A stretch of 64,000 bases of DNA from Rathayibacter sp. VKM Ac-2879 (GCF_015351245.1 NZ_JADKSO010000005.1:62001-126000), one strand, 5' to 3'; positions 17,023 through 26,299 are shown, numbered from the stretch's first letter. Notes: generated by a model from the sequence alone, not told the origin. Numbers and translations: made by a program.

Positions 17023-18054
17023 ATGCGCGCGATCCAGTACGACCGGTTCGGGGCGACACCGACCGTCGTCGATGTCCCTCGTCCCTCGTGTCCGGCCGAC
17101 GGCGTCGTCGTCCGCGTCCGCGCGACCGGCGTGTGCCGCAGTGATTGGCATGCGTGGAAGGGCCACGACGACTCCGTCGTGCTCCCGCAGATCCCCGGTC
17201 ACGAGTTCGCCGGAACGGTCGAGGAGGTCGGCGAGGCGGTCGCCCGTTTCGCGGTCGGCGATCGCGTCACCGCGCCCTTCGTCTTCGCCTGCGGCGCATG
17301 CGAGCAGTGCGTCGCAGGGGCGACCCAGGTCTGCCTCCGCCAGCGGCAGCCCGGGTTCACCCTGCCGGGCTCCTACGCGGAGGCGCTGGTCGTCCCCCAC
17401 GCCGACCTCAACCTCGTGTCCCTCCCCGACGAGATCGGCTTCATCGAGGCGGCGGGCCTCGGTTGCCGTTTCGGCACCGCCTACCACGCACTGCATGCGC
17501 GAGGTCGCGTCGCGGGGGGAGAGTGGGTCGCGGTCATCGGCTGTGGTGGGGTCGGCCTCTCTGCCATTCTCGTCGCGCGTGCGGCGGGCGCCCGGGTGGT
17601 CGCCTCCGACGTCTCCGAGGCGGCACTCGCGCAGGCGGAGCGGCTCGGAGCCGTGGCGGTGCCCTCCGGCGCGGACACGGTCGCCACGATCCGCCGGGTG
17701 ACGGAGGGCGGCGCGCACGTCTCCGTCGACGCCTACGGGAGCCGTGCGACGTCAGTGACCGCCGTCGCCTCCCTGCGCCCCCGAGGCCGCCACGTGCAGG
17801 TGGGGCTGCTTCTCGACGCGGAGGCGGCGCCGGCCATCGCGCTCGGGCGCGTCATCGCCGAAGAGCTCGAGCTGCTCGGCAGCCACGGCATCGCCGTCGG
17901 CGAGTACGCCGCGATGCTCGAGGACATCGTCGCGGGGCGACTCGGCCTCGACGGTGTCGTCGGCCGCACCGTGTCGTTCGACGAGCTGCCCGCCATCCTC
18001 GCGGAGATGGACCGTCCCTCCGCCTCGGCGGGCATGACGGTGGCCGTGCTCTGA
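17023..18054 (+). CDS. Zinc-dependent alcohol dehydrogenase (MDR superfamily)
   Basis: 343-aa medium-chain dehydrogenase/reductase. Catalytic-zinc region: TGVCRSDWHAWKG with PGHEFAGTVEEVGEAVARF. Structural zinc: four cysteines in FACGACEQCVAGATQVC. NAD(P)-binding Rossmann motif: VIGCGGVGLSAI, with the acidic residue after the second strand (VVASDVSEA) favouring NAD+. Oxidises or reduces an unidentified alcohol/aldehyde. It is a single gene; the ATG begins MRAIQYDRFG as in many relatives. A possible -10 (CAGTAT) is 6 nt before the ATG. The following gene is convergent. Confidence 0.88.
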   Translation: MRAIQYDRFGATPTVVDVPRPSCPADGVVVRVRATGVCRSDWHAWKGHDDSVVLPQIPGHEFAGTVEEVGEAVARFAVGDRVTAPFVFACGACEQCVAGATQVCLRQRQPGFTLPGSYAEALVVPHADLNLVSLPDEIGFIEAAGLGCRFGTAYHALHARGRVAGGEWVAVIGCGGVGLSAILVARAAGARVVASDVSEAALAQAERLGAVAVPSGADTVATIRRVTEGGAHVSVDAYGSRATSVTAVASLRPRGRHVQVGLLLDAEAAPAIALGRVIAEELELLGSHGIAVGEYAAMLEDIVAGRLGLDGVVGRTVSFDELPAILAEMDRPSASAGMTVAVL

Positions 18055-18078
18055 GGGTCGCGATCCGGCGGTCGCGGC

Positions 18079-18741
18079 TCAGTCCGTCTCGATCAGGATC
18101 CCGTCGTGGATGGCGCGCTTGCGCAGCGCCACCTTGGTGCCGACGTCGATGCCCACGACCCGGTACTTCTCGCGGATCCGCTTGAGGTACGACTTCGCCG
18201 TCTCCTCCGAGATGCCCAGCTCGAAGGCGACCGACTTCACGGGCTCGCCGCCCCCGTAGAGCGCCATCACCCGGCGCTCCTGAGCACTGAGCTTGGGTGC
18301 GCCGTCGGAGTCGCCGGTCGAGAGGGCCATGTCGAGCTCATGCGAGATGTAGGAGTGGCCGTCCTTCGCCGCACGGATCGCCTCCACGATCATGTCGGCG
18401 TCCTCGGTCTTCACGAGGTAGCCCAGCGCTCCGGAGGCGAGCGCCTCGCGCACGACCGCCGGCTCGGAGTAGGTGCTCATCAGCACCGTCTTCACGCCCG
18501 TGGTCTTGAGGGTCGAGAGCTTGACCGAGATCGGGATGTTGTCCTTGAGGTCGAGGTCGAGCAGGACGACGTCGACGGGGAACTCGGGATGCGTGAGCAG
18601 CTCGGGCCAGGAGGCGACGGCGGCGACGAGCTGGATGTCGGACGCTGCCCCGCGGATCCACTCCGTGAGGGCGCCGAGAAGCATCTTGTGGTCGTCGACG
18701 ACGGCGAGGGTGATCTTCGCATCGGTGGCGGGGTGGGTCAT
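18079..18741 (-). CDS. NarL/LuxR-family response regulator
   Basis: 220-aa two-component regulator. Receiver domain: acidic pair D16-D17 (LAVVDDHKM), phospho-acceptor Asp62 in VVLLDLDL, switch residues in VLMSTYSE, and Lys in GYLVKTEDAD. The C-terminal LuxR-type helix-turn-helix covers about residues 150-215 (LSAQERRVMALYGGGEPVKS, SEETAKSYLKRIREKY). Last gene of a three-gene set with a membrane accessory protein and a histidine kinase encoded upstream on the same strand. Target genes are unknown. The gap to the upstream gene is 41 bp. Confidence 0.9.
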   Translation of the reverse strand: MTHPATDAKITLAVVDDHKMLLGALTEWIRGAASDIQLVAAVASWPELLTHPEFPVDVVLLDLDLKDNIPISVKLSTLKTTGVKTVLMSTYSEPAVVREALASGALGYLVKTEDADMIVEAIRAAKDGHSYISHELDMALSTGDSDGAPKLSAQERRVMALYGGGEPVKSVAFELGISEETAKSYLKRIREKYRVVGIDVGTKVALRKRAIHDGILIETD

Positions 18742-18782
18742 CGGTGTCCTTCTCGTCTAGTCGTCTGGGGTTTCGATGCTGC

Positions 18783-20030
18783 TCAGCGATCGGCGGGATT
18801 CTCGACGAGACACTCGATCTCTATGCGCAGTTCTCCGTCGCGGGACAGGTCGCGGTAGCTGCCGACCTCAGCGATAGCTTCCCACGTCGCGGGATCGACT
18901 CCCCGCAGCGGCGCTCCCTCCGAGCGGAGGACGAGCGGGACGAGGAGCGTCCGCGGGGGAGTGCCGAGCGGTGGCGTGGTCGGGATGCCGGCCTCGATGT
19001 GGAGCTCCAGACCCAGCCCGGTCGCCCCGTCGGCGATCAGCCAGACGGCCGAGAGCAGTCCGTCGCGTTGCCGGTGGCTGAGCAGTCCGGCACTGCCGTC
19101 GGGGTCGTCGAGCTCGACGAGGGGCGCGAGCACCTCGGACTCGAGGACCGCGTGGTGTAGCCAGGTCTCGCGGCGTCCTTCGATGAGGTGCAGCCGCAGT
19201 TGCGTCGCGAGGGAGGCGGCGTGAGCGGCCCGCTGCGGGTCGAGGGGCACGTCCACGGAGCCGTCGCCGACCTCGGCGAGGAGGCGTTCCGCTGCGAGGT
19301 CCAGGCGCGCGAGCTCCTCCGACGCGAGCATCCCGACGGTGTATCGCGGGCCCAGGGTCGTGCTCTGCACGAGCGCGCGATCCGTCTCGAGCTGCACCAT
19401 GCGGTTCAGCCCGCGCATCATGACCACCACGACCACAGCGGGGACGATGGTGACGATGAGCGCACCGATACGCACCGAGAAGCCGGCCGCGCCTCCGCTG
19501 TCCATCACGCTGAACGCGGCGATGTCGGCCGCCCCGATGAGGATGGCCACAGCGAGTACCTCGCTCGGCCGCCGGTGCACGATCAGCGCGCCGTGCGCGA
19601 CGGCGACCGCCGCCGCCGCCGTCGGGACGGTGGCGGCAGAGCCCGGCTGCGTCACCGCGACGAGGTCGAGGACGACGGCTGCGGCACCGATGACCAGGAA
19701 CGCGGCGTACACGCCTCCGGGGAGCCGCTGTCGTGCCATGCGCGTCGCGGCGGCCGTGCCCAGGAAGGCGATGCCGACGAGGACCCATGCTGCGCCCGTG
19801 AGCTCGGGGTGAGAGTAGCGAGCGATGGTGGTCAGGAAGACGAGCAGCTCGTAGACCAGGAGCACAGCGGCGACCCAGGCGAGCCGGCTGCCGAGGTAGG
19901 CGACGCCCAGCCCCTCCTGCTGTCGACGGGCGGCTCGGGAGGCGTGGCCACGCCTCGGCGCTCCTCCGCTGAGCAGGGGGGCGACGGCCTCCGCGCCGGA
20001 GGTCGAGGAGCCTCCGGTCGCCTCGCTCAC
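18783..20030 (-). CDS. Membrane protein resembling a sensor kinase without a recognisable ATP-binding site
   Basis: 415-aa protein. A Ser/Arg-rich N-terminus is followed by about six membrane helices (residues 50-206, e.g. WVAAVLLVYELLVFLTTIA), then a soluble region whose order mimics a histidine kinase: helical DHp-like stretch 207-255 without a conserved His, helical 265-305, and at 318-335 RQRDGLLSAVWLIADG where kinases have the Asn-containing N-box. Glycine-rich ATP-lid motifs are missing. GTG start overlaps the kinase stop (GTGA), so it is translationally coupled to a real kinase. Probable role: sensory partner or pseudokinase that tunes the kinase (inference). I do not recognise a named family. 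Confidence 0.7.
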   Translation of the reverse strand: MSEATGGSSTSGAEAVAPLLSGGAPRRGHASRAARRQQEGLGVAYLGSRLAWVAAVLLVYELLVFLTTIARYSHPELTGAAWVLVGIAFLGTAAATRMARQRLPGGVYAAFLVIGAAAVVLDLVAVTQPGSAATVPTAAAAVAVAHGALIVHRRPSEVLAVAILIGAADIAAFSVMDSGGAAGFSVRIGALIVTIVPAVVVVVMMRGLNRMVQLETDRALVQSTTLGPRYTVGMLASEELARLDLAAERLLAEVGDGSVDVPLDPQRAAHAASLATQLRLHLIEGRRETWLHHAVLESEVLAPLVELDDPDGSAGLLSHRQRDGLLSAVWLIADGATGLGLELHIEAGIPTTPPLGTPPRTLLVPLVLRSEGAPLRGVDPATWEAIAEVGSYRDLSRDGELRIEIECLVENPADR

Positions 20031-21193
20031 TTGGGCACCTCCAGCACCACGGTCGTCCCCGAGCCGGGTGAGCTGAAGAGCCGCGTGCGTCCGCCGACAT
20101 CGGCCAGTCGGGCCACCACCGACTCCTTGTAGCCGAGCTTCGACGAGGGCACCGCGCCGACGTCGAAGCCCGCGCCGGCGTCGGTGATCATCGCTCGCAC
20201 CGTGTCCGGATCCTCCGTGATCGTGACATCGGCGGAGTTCACGCCGGAGTGCCGACGGACGTTCTCGAGGCACTCGGAGAGCGCGAGGAGGAACGACTCG
20301 AGGGCGGCCCCGCTGAGCACGACCTGTCCGCTGCCGTGCCAGATGACGTCGAGCCCCATCCGGCCGAAGCGGCTCTTCACGCTCTCGAGGGTGTTCGCGG
20401 CGGGGGCCGTCGTCACGCTCGTCAGCTGGTACGAACCTGAGGCGCTCGGCGTCGGCGTGGCTCCGAGACGCAACTGCCGTAACAGCCGGGCGTCCTGGGC
20501 CGCCTGCTCGCGGAGGGCGTCGACCGACACTCCGCGGCCGGAGTGGGCGAGGAGGGTCAGGGTGGCGAGCACCGTATCGTGCAGGAGCCGCGCGCCCTGG
20601 CGGCGGCGCGCCTCCGTCTCGCTCGCCTGTCGTTCGACGCGGTGGGCGTTGCCGATGCTGTCGATACGGCGCACGACCCGGGGGACGGCGGCGCTGATCC
20701 AGAGGGCGAACGCACTGAGGGTCACCCACGGCACGATGCTCTGGGCGATGACGCTCACGGGTGCGATGGAGCTCGCCACCAGGACGGAGGGGATCACGCT
20801 CGGGATCATCACGGGCAGGAGCAGAGGGAGTCGGCGGGCCGAGGTCGTGACGATGACGGCGGCGATGCTCGCGGTCACGGCGTTCGCGGAGCTCACCAGG
20901 ACGAAGCCGGCGAAGCCGCTCCCCGGCGCGAGGCCGACGGCCAAGCCGCCGCCGAGCACGATGCCGCCCGCGGAGGCGAGGACGACTCCGGCCCGGGTGC
21001 CGCGGCGGGAGAGGAGGAAGTGCACGACGGCGAGCCCGAGCACCAGAAGCACGGCGAACGGCACAGCCTCGGACCGGAGCACTCCCGGGACGAGGGCCAT
21101 CGCGAGCAGCGCGGCGTCGAGAGGCAGAGCGATCGCGCACGCGCACTGGCGCAAGAGGCGGTCGCGCGCGCGGGCGCTGCGCATCAGCGGCAC
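20027..21193 (-). CDS. Sensor histidine kinase (NarX/DesK-like HisKA_3 type)
   Basis: 388-aa membrane kinase. About five to six hydrophobic segments (residues 20-170), linker to about 195, H-box RRRQGARLLHDTVLATLTLL with phospho-accepting His205, then a HATPase_c domain: N-box ALSECLENVRRHSG (Asn311), G1 box TDAGAGFD (338-344), and G2-like SPGSGTTVVLEVP (375-387). Partners are the LuxR-type regulator (18079-18741) and the pseudokinase-like membrane protein directly downstream. The signal is unknown; there is no large extracellular domain, so it may sense the membrane or a partner. It lies 95 bp downstream of metX on the same strand; whether it is co-transcribed is unclear. Confidence 0.88.
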   Translation of the reverse strand: MPLMRSARARDRLLRQCACAIALPLDAALLAMALVPGVLRSEAVPFAVLLVLGLAVVHFLLSRRGTRAGVVLASAGGIVLGGGLAVGLAPGSGFAGFVLVSSANAVTASIAAVIVTTSARRLPLLLPVMIPSVIPSVLVASSIAPVSVIAQSIVPWVTLSAFALWISAAVPRVVRRIDSIGNAHRVERQASETEARRRQGARLLHDTVLATLTLLAHSGRGVSVDALREQAAQDARLLRQLRLGATPTPSASGSYQLTSVTTAPAANTLESVKSRFGRMGLDVIWHGSGQVVLSGAALESFLLALSECLENVRRHSGVNSADVTITEDPDTVRAMITDAGAGFDVGAVPSSKLGYKESVVARLADVGGRTRLFSSPGSGTTVVLEVPK

Positions 21194-21288
21194 GGGTAGC
21201 CCTCCTCCGGTTTGCCTCGCGCGGCGGTACGCGGCGCCCGCCCATCGTGCACCACTCTCACCTGAGTGCTCTCATCGGAGTGTGCGCC

Positions 21289-22506
21289 TCACTCGGCGGG
21301 ATGCGCGAGCAGGCGGGCCAGATGCGCGCCGACCGCGTCGTCCTCGATGAGGAACCCGTCGTGGCCGAACGTCGACCCGATCACCGCCACCTCGGGCCCG
21401 TCGAGCGCACCGGGGGCGTGAGCGGCGATGATCGCCTGGCCCTCCACGGGGAACAGGCGGTCGCTGTCGATGCCGAGCACGAGGGTCGGGCTCGTGATCC
21501 GCGCGAGGGCCGTCTCCACGCCGCCGCGACCGCGTCCCACGTCGTGCGAGTTCATCGCCTCGACGAGCGTGATGTAGCTGTTCGCGTCGAAGCGTCGGGT
21601 GAATTTGTTGCCGTGGAAGTCGAGGTACGACTCGACCGCGAACCGGCCACCGCCTCCGAGGGGGCTGAGGCCCGACTGCCAGCTGCGTTCGAAGCGCTCA
21701 TTGAGCTCTGACGGGCTGCGGTAGTTGAGCAGCGCCATGCGGCGGGCGAGCGCGAGGCCGTGGTACGGACCCTGGCCGTCCCCCGCGTCGTAGTAGGCGC
21801 CTCCGGCGAACGCCGCATCGTTGCGGATCGCCTCCAGCTGAACGAAGTTGAGGGCGATCTGATCGGCCGTGACCCGCGGAGGAGCGGCGAGCACGGCCAG
21901 GCGGGCGACCCGCTCCGGGTGTTCGATACCCCACTCCAACGCCTGCATGCCGCCCATGGAGCCGCCGATCACGGTGTGCCAGCGCTCGATTCCGAGGCGG
22001 TCCGAGAAGAGCGTCTGCGCGCGCACCTGATCGCGGATGCTCGTGTAGGGGAAGCGGCCCCCCCACTCCCGGCCGTCTGGCGCGAGCGATGCGGGCCCGG
22101 TCGATCCCTGGCAGCCGCCGAGCATGTTGGGTGCGACGACGAAGTACCGCTCGGTGTCGATGACGAGCCTTGGGCCGACGAGCCCCGACCACCAGCCGTC
22201 GGTCGCGTGGCCGGGGTCGCCGCGGCCGATGAGGTGGGAGTCGCCGGTCAGCGCGTGCAGGACGAGCACCGCGTTGTCCCGCTCGGGCGAGAGCGCGCCC
22301 CACGTCTCGTAGGCGATTCGTGCCTGGGGGAGGTGGCCGCCGGACTCGAAGTCGAACGGGCCGAGATCGACGAAGCGGCGTCCGCCCGGGGGGTCGCCAT
22401 CGCGCCAAGCGCCCGTGGCCGGCGGCTTGCCGATCACCGAGAGCAGCTGGCGCTCGGTCACGAACGCCGACGGGACGGTGTCCTCGAGTGTCTGCTGCCA
22501 GTCCAT
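21289..22506 (-). CDS. metX: Homoserine O-acetyltransferase
   Basis: 405-aa alpha/beta-hydrolase enzyme that acetylates homoserine with acetyl-CoA, first committed step of methionine synthesis. Catalytic triad visible: Ser183 in GGSMGGMQ, Asp349 in GIDSDRLFP, His382 in FGHDGFL. Other family signatures: ALTGDSHL and NMLGGCQGSTGPAS. A few MetX-like enzymes prefer succinyl-CoA, so acyl donor specificity is inferred. Upstream on the same strand is metZ/metY, which uses the product; a large hairpin lies between them. Length matches the family. Confidence 0.93.
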   Translation of the reverse strand: MDWQQTLEDTVPSAFVTERQLLSVIGKPPATGAWRDGDPPGGRRFVDLGPFDFESGGHLPQARIAYETWGALSPERDNAVLVLHALTGDSHLIGRGDPGHATDGWWSGLVGPRLVIDTERYFVVAPNMLGGCQGSTGPASLAPDGREWGGRFPYTSIRDQVRAQTLFSDRLGIERWHTVIGGSMGGMQALEWGIEHPERVARLAVLAAPPRVTADQIALNFVQLEAIRNDAAFAGGAYYDAGDGQGPYHGLALARRMALLNYRSPSELNERFERSWQSGLSPLGGGGRFAVESYLDFHGNKFTRRFDANSYITLVEAMNSHDVGRGRGGVETALARITSPTLVLGIDSDRLFPVEGQAIIAAHAPGALDGPEVAVIGSTFGHDGFLIEDDAVGAHLARLLAHPAE

Positions 22507-22602
22507 AGCGGTGTCTATCGTGGCACGCGGCGCACTGCCGCCTCGCCTGTGTTACGTCCGTCGTTGTCGCCGTCTCCGCGACCGGTCGCGAGGTGCCCCC
22601 GA

Positions 22603-22657
22603 TGTGCTCTGTGCACGACGCACCCGCCGGAGCAGGGGACCTCGTGCACAGAGCACA
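22603..22657. terminator. 16-bp inverted repeat between metZ and metX
   Basis: TGTGCTCTGTGCACGA pairs perfectly with TCGTGCACAGAGCACA across a 23-nt loop, beginning 21 nt past the metZ stop and ending about 100 nt before the metX start. It may terminate or attenuate metZ transcription, or be two half-sites for a regulator. No U-tract follows on the minus strand. Confidence 0.45.
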
Positions 22658-22677
22658 CCGTCGGGCGAGTGACGCGG

Positions 22678-24006
22678 CTAGGCGTTCGCGCGGGACGCCT
22701 CCACGACCGCTCGGGCCGCCTGCAGTGCCTGCGCGAGGTCGGCGCGCAGGTCGGCGATGTTCTCGAGGCCGACCGAGAGGCGCACGAGCCCGGGAGTCAC
22801 GCCCGCGGTCAGCTGCTGCTCGGGAGTGAGCTGCGAGTGCGTGGTCGAGGCCGGGTGGATCACCAGAGAGCGCACGTCGCCGATGTTCGCCAGGTGAGAG
22901 AAGAGCGTCAGCGAGTCGACGAAAGCACGGCCCGCGTCCACGCCGCCCTTGAGCTCGAACGAGAGCACGGCGCCGACGCCCTTCGGCGCGTAGCGGTTCG
23001 CTGCGGCGTACCACGGCGAGGTCGGCAGTCCCGAATAGTTCACCGAGGCGATGTCCGCGTGGTTCTCGAGGTACTCCGCGATCTCTTGAGCGTTCTGCAC
23101 GTGGCGCTCGATGCGCAGCGACAACGTCTCGATGCCTTGGATGAGCTGCCAGGCGCTCGCCGGGGCGATGGAGGCTCCGAGGTCGCGCAGCAGCTGCACG
23201 CGCGCCTTGATGATGTAGGCGAGCGAGTCGCCGACCGCCGCCGTGTACACGGCTCCGTGGTACGACTCATCCGGAGTCGTGAGGCCCGGGAAGCGCTCGG
23301 CGTTCGCGGTCCAGGGGAACCGGCCGCCGTCGACGATCGCGCCGCCGATGACCGTGCCGTGGCCGCCGAGGAACTTCGTCGCCGAGTGCACGATGATGTC
23401 CGCGCCGTGCTCGAACGGACGGATCAGGTAGGGCGTCGCGATCGTGTTGTCGACGATCAGGGGGACCCCGGCGTCGTGGGCGACGTCGGCGACCGAGCGG
23501 ATGTCGAGGATGTTGATCTTGGGGTTGCCGACGGTTTCGGCGAAGAACAGCTTCGTGTTCGGACGCACCGCGCGGCGCCACTCCTCCTGGTCGTCCTGGT
23601 TCTCGACGAAGGTCGTCTCGATGCCCAGCTTCGCGAGGGTGTACTTGAAGAGGTTGTAGGTGCCGCCGTAGATCGAGGAGGAGGAGACGATGTGGTCTCC
23701 GGCCTGCGCGATGTTGAGGACGGCGGCGGTCTCCGCCGCCTGGCCCGACGCGAGCAGCAGGGCTCCCGATCCGCCCTCGAGAGCGGTGAGTCGTTCCTCG
23801 ACGACCGCCTGGGTCGGGTTCTGGATGCGCGTGTAGATGTTGCCGAACTCGGCGAGCGCGAAGAGGTTCTGCGCGTGCTCCGAGTTGTCGAACACGTAGG
23901 AGGTCGTCTGGTAGATCGGAGTCGCGCGAGCCTTCGTCACCGGATCCGGCGCTGCCCCGGAGTGGATCTGCTTGGTCTCGAACTGCCACTGCTCGGGGTC
24001 GGTCAT
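22678..24006 (-). CDS. metZ: O-acetylhomoserine sulfhydrylase
   Basis: 442-aa PLP enzyme of the Cys/Met metabolism family. It condenses O-acetylhomoserine with sulfide to homocysteine, the direct-sulfhydrylation route to methionine. Recognisable parts: [28 protein letters not shown], and the PLP-lysine region [18 protein letters not shown]-terminal [14 protein letters not shown] is typical of the MetY/MetZ group. It is paired with metX, which makes its substrate. Three clustered ATGs occur at the start; 24006 ([13 protein letters not shown]) is chosen, others lie at 24009 and 24018. The minor product O-acetylserine activity sometimes ascribed to these enzymes cannot be judged here. Confidence 0.9.
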   Translation of the reverse strand: MTDPEQWQFETKQIHSGAAPDPVTKARATPIYQTTSYVFDNSEHAQNLFALAEFGNIYTRIQNPTQAVVEERLTALEGGSGALLLASGQAAETAAVLNIAQAGDHIVSSSSIYGGTYNLFKYTLAKLGIETTFVENQDDQEEWRRAVRPNTKLFFAETVGNPKINILDIRSVADVAHDAGVPLIVDNTIATPYLIRPFEHGADIIVHSATKFLGGHGTVIGGAIVDGGRFPWTANAERFPGLTTPDESYHGAVYTAAVGDSLAYIIKARVQLLRDLGASIAPASAWQLIQGIETLSLRIERHVQNAQEIAEYLENHADIASVNYSGLPTSPWYAAANRYAPKGVGAVLSFELKGGVDAGRAFVDSLTLFSHLANIGDVRSLVIHPASTTHSQLTPEQQLTAGVTPGLVRLSVGLENIADLRADLAQALQAARAVVEASRANA

Positions 24007-24213
24007 CATGCATCCCATCGGGTCGGAAGAGGTCAGAGGGACGGAGGCCTTTCTCCGCCGCGTCGAGCCTAGGCGCGCTCCTCTCGAGGGGCGAGGCGTC
24101 CCGACACACGGGGTAACGCCGAGACGGGCGGCGTCTGGTCGGCGGCCGCGCGCGGCCGCACTACCGTGGAGGCGGTGGCGCCCGACGGGGGCCGACGGAC
24201 GAAGGGGACGGGC

Positions 24214-24987
24214 GTGGAGCGACGGGTCGTGGTGACGGGAGCGAGCTCGGGGATCGGTGCGGCGACGGTCCGGCTGTTTCGAGAGCGCGGATGGCAGGTC
24301 GTCGCGGTCGCCCGTCGACGGGATCGTCTGGAGGCGCTCGCTGCCGAGGCCGGTGCTGAGTTCGTCGTGGCCGACCTGACCGACGAGCAGCAGGTCGCCT
24401 CCCTACGCGAGCACCTCGCCGCCTCCGGACCCGTGCACGCTCTGGTGAACAATGCCGGAGGAGCGCTCGGGCTGGACACGGTCGAGGGCTCCGACGCCGC
24501 CGACTGGCGCCGGATGTTCGAGATCAACGTGCTGTCGGTCAAGCTCGTCACGAGTGCCCTGCTGCCGTTGCTGCGTGCGGGCGCCGCCGAGGGCGATTCC
24601 GCCGACATCGTGACCGTCACCTCGATCGCCGGCCACGTCGCCTACGAGGGAGGAGGCGGCTACAACGCCGCGAAGTTCGCCGCGCACGCGCTCGTGGCCG
24701 TCCTGCGGCTCGAGCTCGCCGGTGAGCCGATCCGCGTCATCGAGATCGCGCCGGGCATGGTGCACACCGACGAGTTCTCGCTCGTGCGCTTCGGCGGCGA
24801 CCAGGCGCGAGCCGACGCCGTCTACCGCGACGTGCCGGGGCCGCTCCTCGCCCAGGACGTCGCTCAGGCGATCGTCTCCTCCGTCGAGCTGCCGGCGCAC
24901 GTCAACCTCGATCTCGTGACGATCAAGCCTCTCGCCCAGGCGGCACCCCACAAGGTGATCAAGCGCGCGCTCTCGCCGAAGGCCTGA
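24214..24987 (+). CDS. Short-chain dehydrogenase/reductase
   Basis: 257-aa classical SDR. NAD(P)-binding TGASSGIG at the N-terminus, NNAG-type motif (VNNAGGALGL), catalytic Ser in VTSIAGHVAYEG, and the Tyr-x-x-x-Lys pair in GGYNAAKFAAHAL. An Arg-rich patch after strand 2 (VARRRDRLEAL) suggests NADP(H). It resembles serine/3-hydroxy acid dehydrogenase YdfG-like proteins, but the substrate is not known. GTG 24214 has GAAGGGG 6 nt upstream. GTG 24175 lies 7 nt after a TACCGT box and could be a leaderless start adding 13 residues. Single gene. Confidence 0.85.
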   Translation: MERRVVVTGASSGIGAATVRLFRERGWQVVAVARRRDRLEALAAEAGAEFVVADLTDEQQVASLREHLAASGPVHALVNNAGGALGLDTVEGSDAADWRRMFEINVLSVKLVTSALLPLLRAGAAEGDSADIVTVTSIAGHVAYEGGGGYNAAKFAAHALVAVLRLELAGEPIRVIEIAPGMVHTDEFSLVRFGGDQARADAVYRDVPGPLLAQDVAQAIVSSVELPAHVNLDLVTIKPLAQAAPHKVIKRALSPKA

Positions 24988-25029
24988 ACGCTCTTCAGGC
25001 GCGATGTGACGCGGAGGCGCGCGACGCCC

Positions 25030-25035
25030 TAGCCT
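25030..25035 (+). promoter_or_regulatory. -10 box of the phosphoribosyltransferase gene (leaderless)
   Basis: TAGCCT, 7 nt before ATG 25043, with no ribosome-binding site between. Confidence 0.5.
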
Positions 25036-25042
25036 GTCCCTC

Positions 25043-25573
25043 ATGGTTTCCGACGCCGACGACTCCGCTGCCCTCCTCGCCGCCACGGAGAAGGAGGTCC
25101 TCGGCTGGCTCGAGTTCGGCGACGCGGCGCGCCACCTCGCCGACGACGTGGTCGCCTCGGGGTTCCGCCCCGAGCTGGTCGTCGCGATCGCGCGCGGCGG
25201 GCTCCTCCTCGCCGGGGCCGTCGCCTACGCGCTCGGCATCAAGAGCTGCGGCGCTCTGAACGTCGAGTTCTACACCGGGGTCGAGGCCCGGCTCGCCGAG
25301 CCGGTCGTGCTCCCGCCCCTGCTCGACGAGGCGTCGGTGCAGGGCAAGCGCATCCTCCTCGTCGACGACGTGTCCGACTCGGGCCACACCTTGGCCCTCT
25401 CTGTCTCGCTCTTGAGCGCCATGGGCGCCGAGGTGCGCACGGTCACCCTGTACACCAAGCCGCGGACGGTCCTCGAGCCCGACTTCTTCTGGCGGCGCAC
25501 CCCACGGTGGATCGTCTTCCCGTGGTCGGCCCTGCCCCCGGTGGACGGAGCCCTCGCGGAGGACGACGAGTGA
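25043..25573 (+). CDS. Type I phosphoribosyltransferase-domain protein
   Basis: 176-aa PRTase-fold protein. It has the PRPP-binding loop ILLVDDVSDSGHTLA and an N-terminal loop VVAIARGGLLLAGAVAYALG, as in xanthine/hypoxanthine transferases. Closest in character to the XGPRT-like proteins of Actinobacteria; the base specificity is not determined. The stop overlaps the GTG of the next gene (GTGA). The next genes are an S51-like peptidase and uracil-DNA glycosylase, forming an operon with mixed salvage/repair character. Confidence 0.85.
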   Translation: MVSDADDSAALLAATEKEVLGWLEFGDAARHLADDVVASGFRPELVVAIARGGLLLAGAVAYALGIKSCGALNVEFYTGVEARLAEPVVLPPLLDEASVQGKRILLVDDVSDSGHTLALSVSLLSAMGAEVRTVTLYTKPRTVLEPDFFWRRTPRWIVFPWSALPPVDGALAEDDE

Positions 25574-26295
25574 GCGTCCACCTGATCGGCGGCGGAGGCG
25601 GCGTCGAGCACGACCAGCAGCTGTACTCCGCCTTCTTGGCGGAGGCGCGCGACCACGCGGTCGACGTCGGCCGCATCGAGGGCCCGCGCGTCGCGATCGT
25701 CGTCGTGCACGACGGGCTCGGGCCGGAGGCGTACGCCGGCTACGCCGCGCTCCTCGCCTCTGTCGCGCCCCTCGACCCCTTCCCGGTCATGAAGCCCGAG
25801 GGTGGCCGGATCGACCCCGCGGTCTTCGACGACGTCGACGGGGTCTTCGTCGGTGGCGGACTCACTCCCGCCTACCGCGATGCCCTCGAGTCGTGCTTCG
25901 CCCGTCTGCGCGAGCTCGTCTCCTCCGGCGTGCCCTATGCGGGCTTTTCGGCGGGGGCGGCCGTCGCGGCCGACCGTGCCATCGTCGGCGGACACCGCAT
26001 CGGTGGGGTGGCCGTGGCCCCGGAGGCTGCGGCCGAGGAGCTCGACGAGGTCACGGTCCTCGAGGGCATCGGCCTCGTCGACGTCTCCGTCGACGTCCAT
26101 GCTGCCCAGTGGGGCACCCTTGGTCGCCTCGTCGCGGCCGTCGAGGCGGGGCTCGTCGACGGTGGCGTCGCACTCGACGAGTCGACGCTTCTCACTGTCG
26201 GCACCGGTGCGTTGCAGGTGGGGGGCGCAGGCTCGGTCTGGCGGGTCGTCGGCGGCGCGTCCGGCGTGCAGGTCTCGACCCTCGCCGCGAGCTGA
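25570..26295 (+). CDS. Peptidase S51 / type 1 glutamine amidotransferase-like protein
   Basis: 241-aa protein of the S51 (dipeptidase E/cyanophycinase) class-I-amidotransferase-like fold. The nucleophile elbow is [16 protein letters not shown], with Ser in G-x-S-A-G. An upstream [16 protein letters not shown] region is also typical. S51 enzymes cleave after aspartate. Whether this member is a peptidase is inferred; there is no signal peptide, so it would act in the cytoplasm. Translationally coupled to the phosphoribosyltransferase gene (GTGA overlap); ung follows 4 nt after its stop. Confidence 0.78.
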   Translation: MSVHLIGGGGGVEHDQQLYSAFLAEARDHAVDVGRIEGPRVAIVVVHDGLGPEAYAGYAALLASVAPLDPFPVMKPEGGRIDPAVFDDVDGVFVGGGLTPAYRDALESCFARLRELVSSGVPYAGFSAGAAVAADRAIVGGHRIGGVAVAPEAAAEELDEVTVLEGIGLVDVSVDVHAAQWGTLGRLVAAVEAGLVDGGVALDESTLLTVGTGALQVGGAGSVWRVVGGASGVQVSTLAAS

Positions 26296-26299
26296 GCCC

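Noticed and set aside
16193-17701. 502-codon + strand open frame
   Set aside because: Shadow of the MFS and alcohol dehydrogenase genes; composition is Arg/Ser rich without motifs.
18783-21245. Single 820-codon minus-strand protein covering the accessory and kinase genes
   Set aside because: The first 405 codons are a shadow of the kinase frame; the true accessory gene starts at GTG 20030 with a 4-base overlap.
21194-21288. Weak CACTC/GAGTG repeats between metX and the histidine kinase gene as a terminator
   Set aside because: Only 5-bp stems with ambiguous pairing; not convincing.
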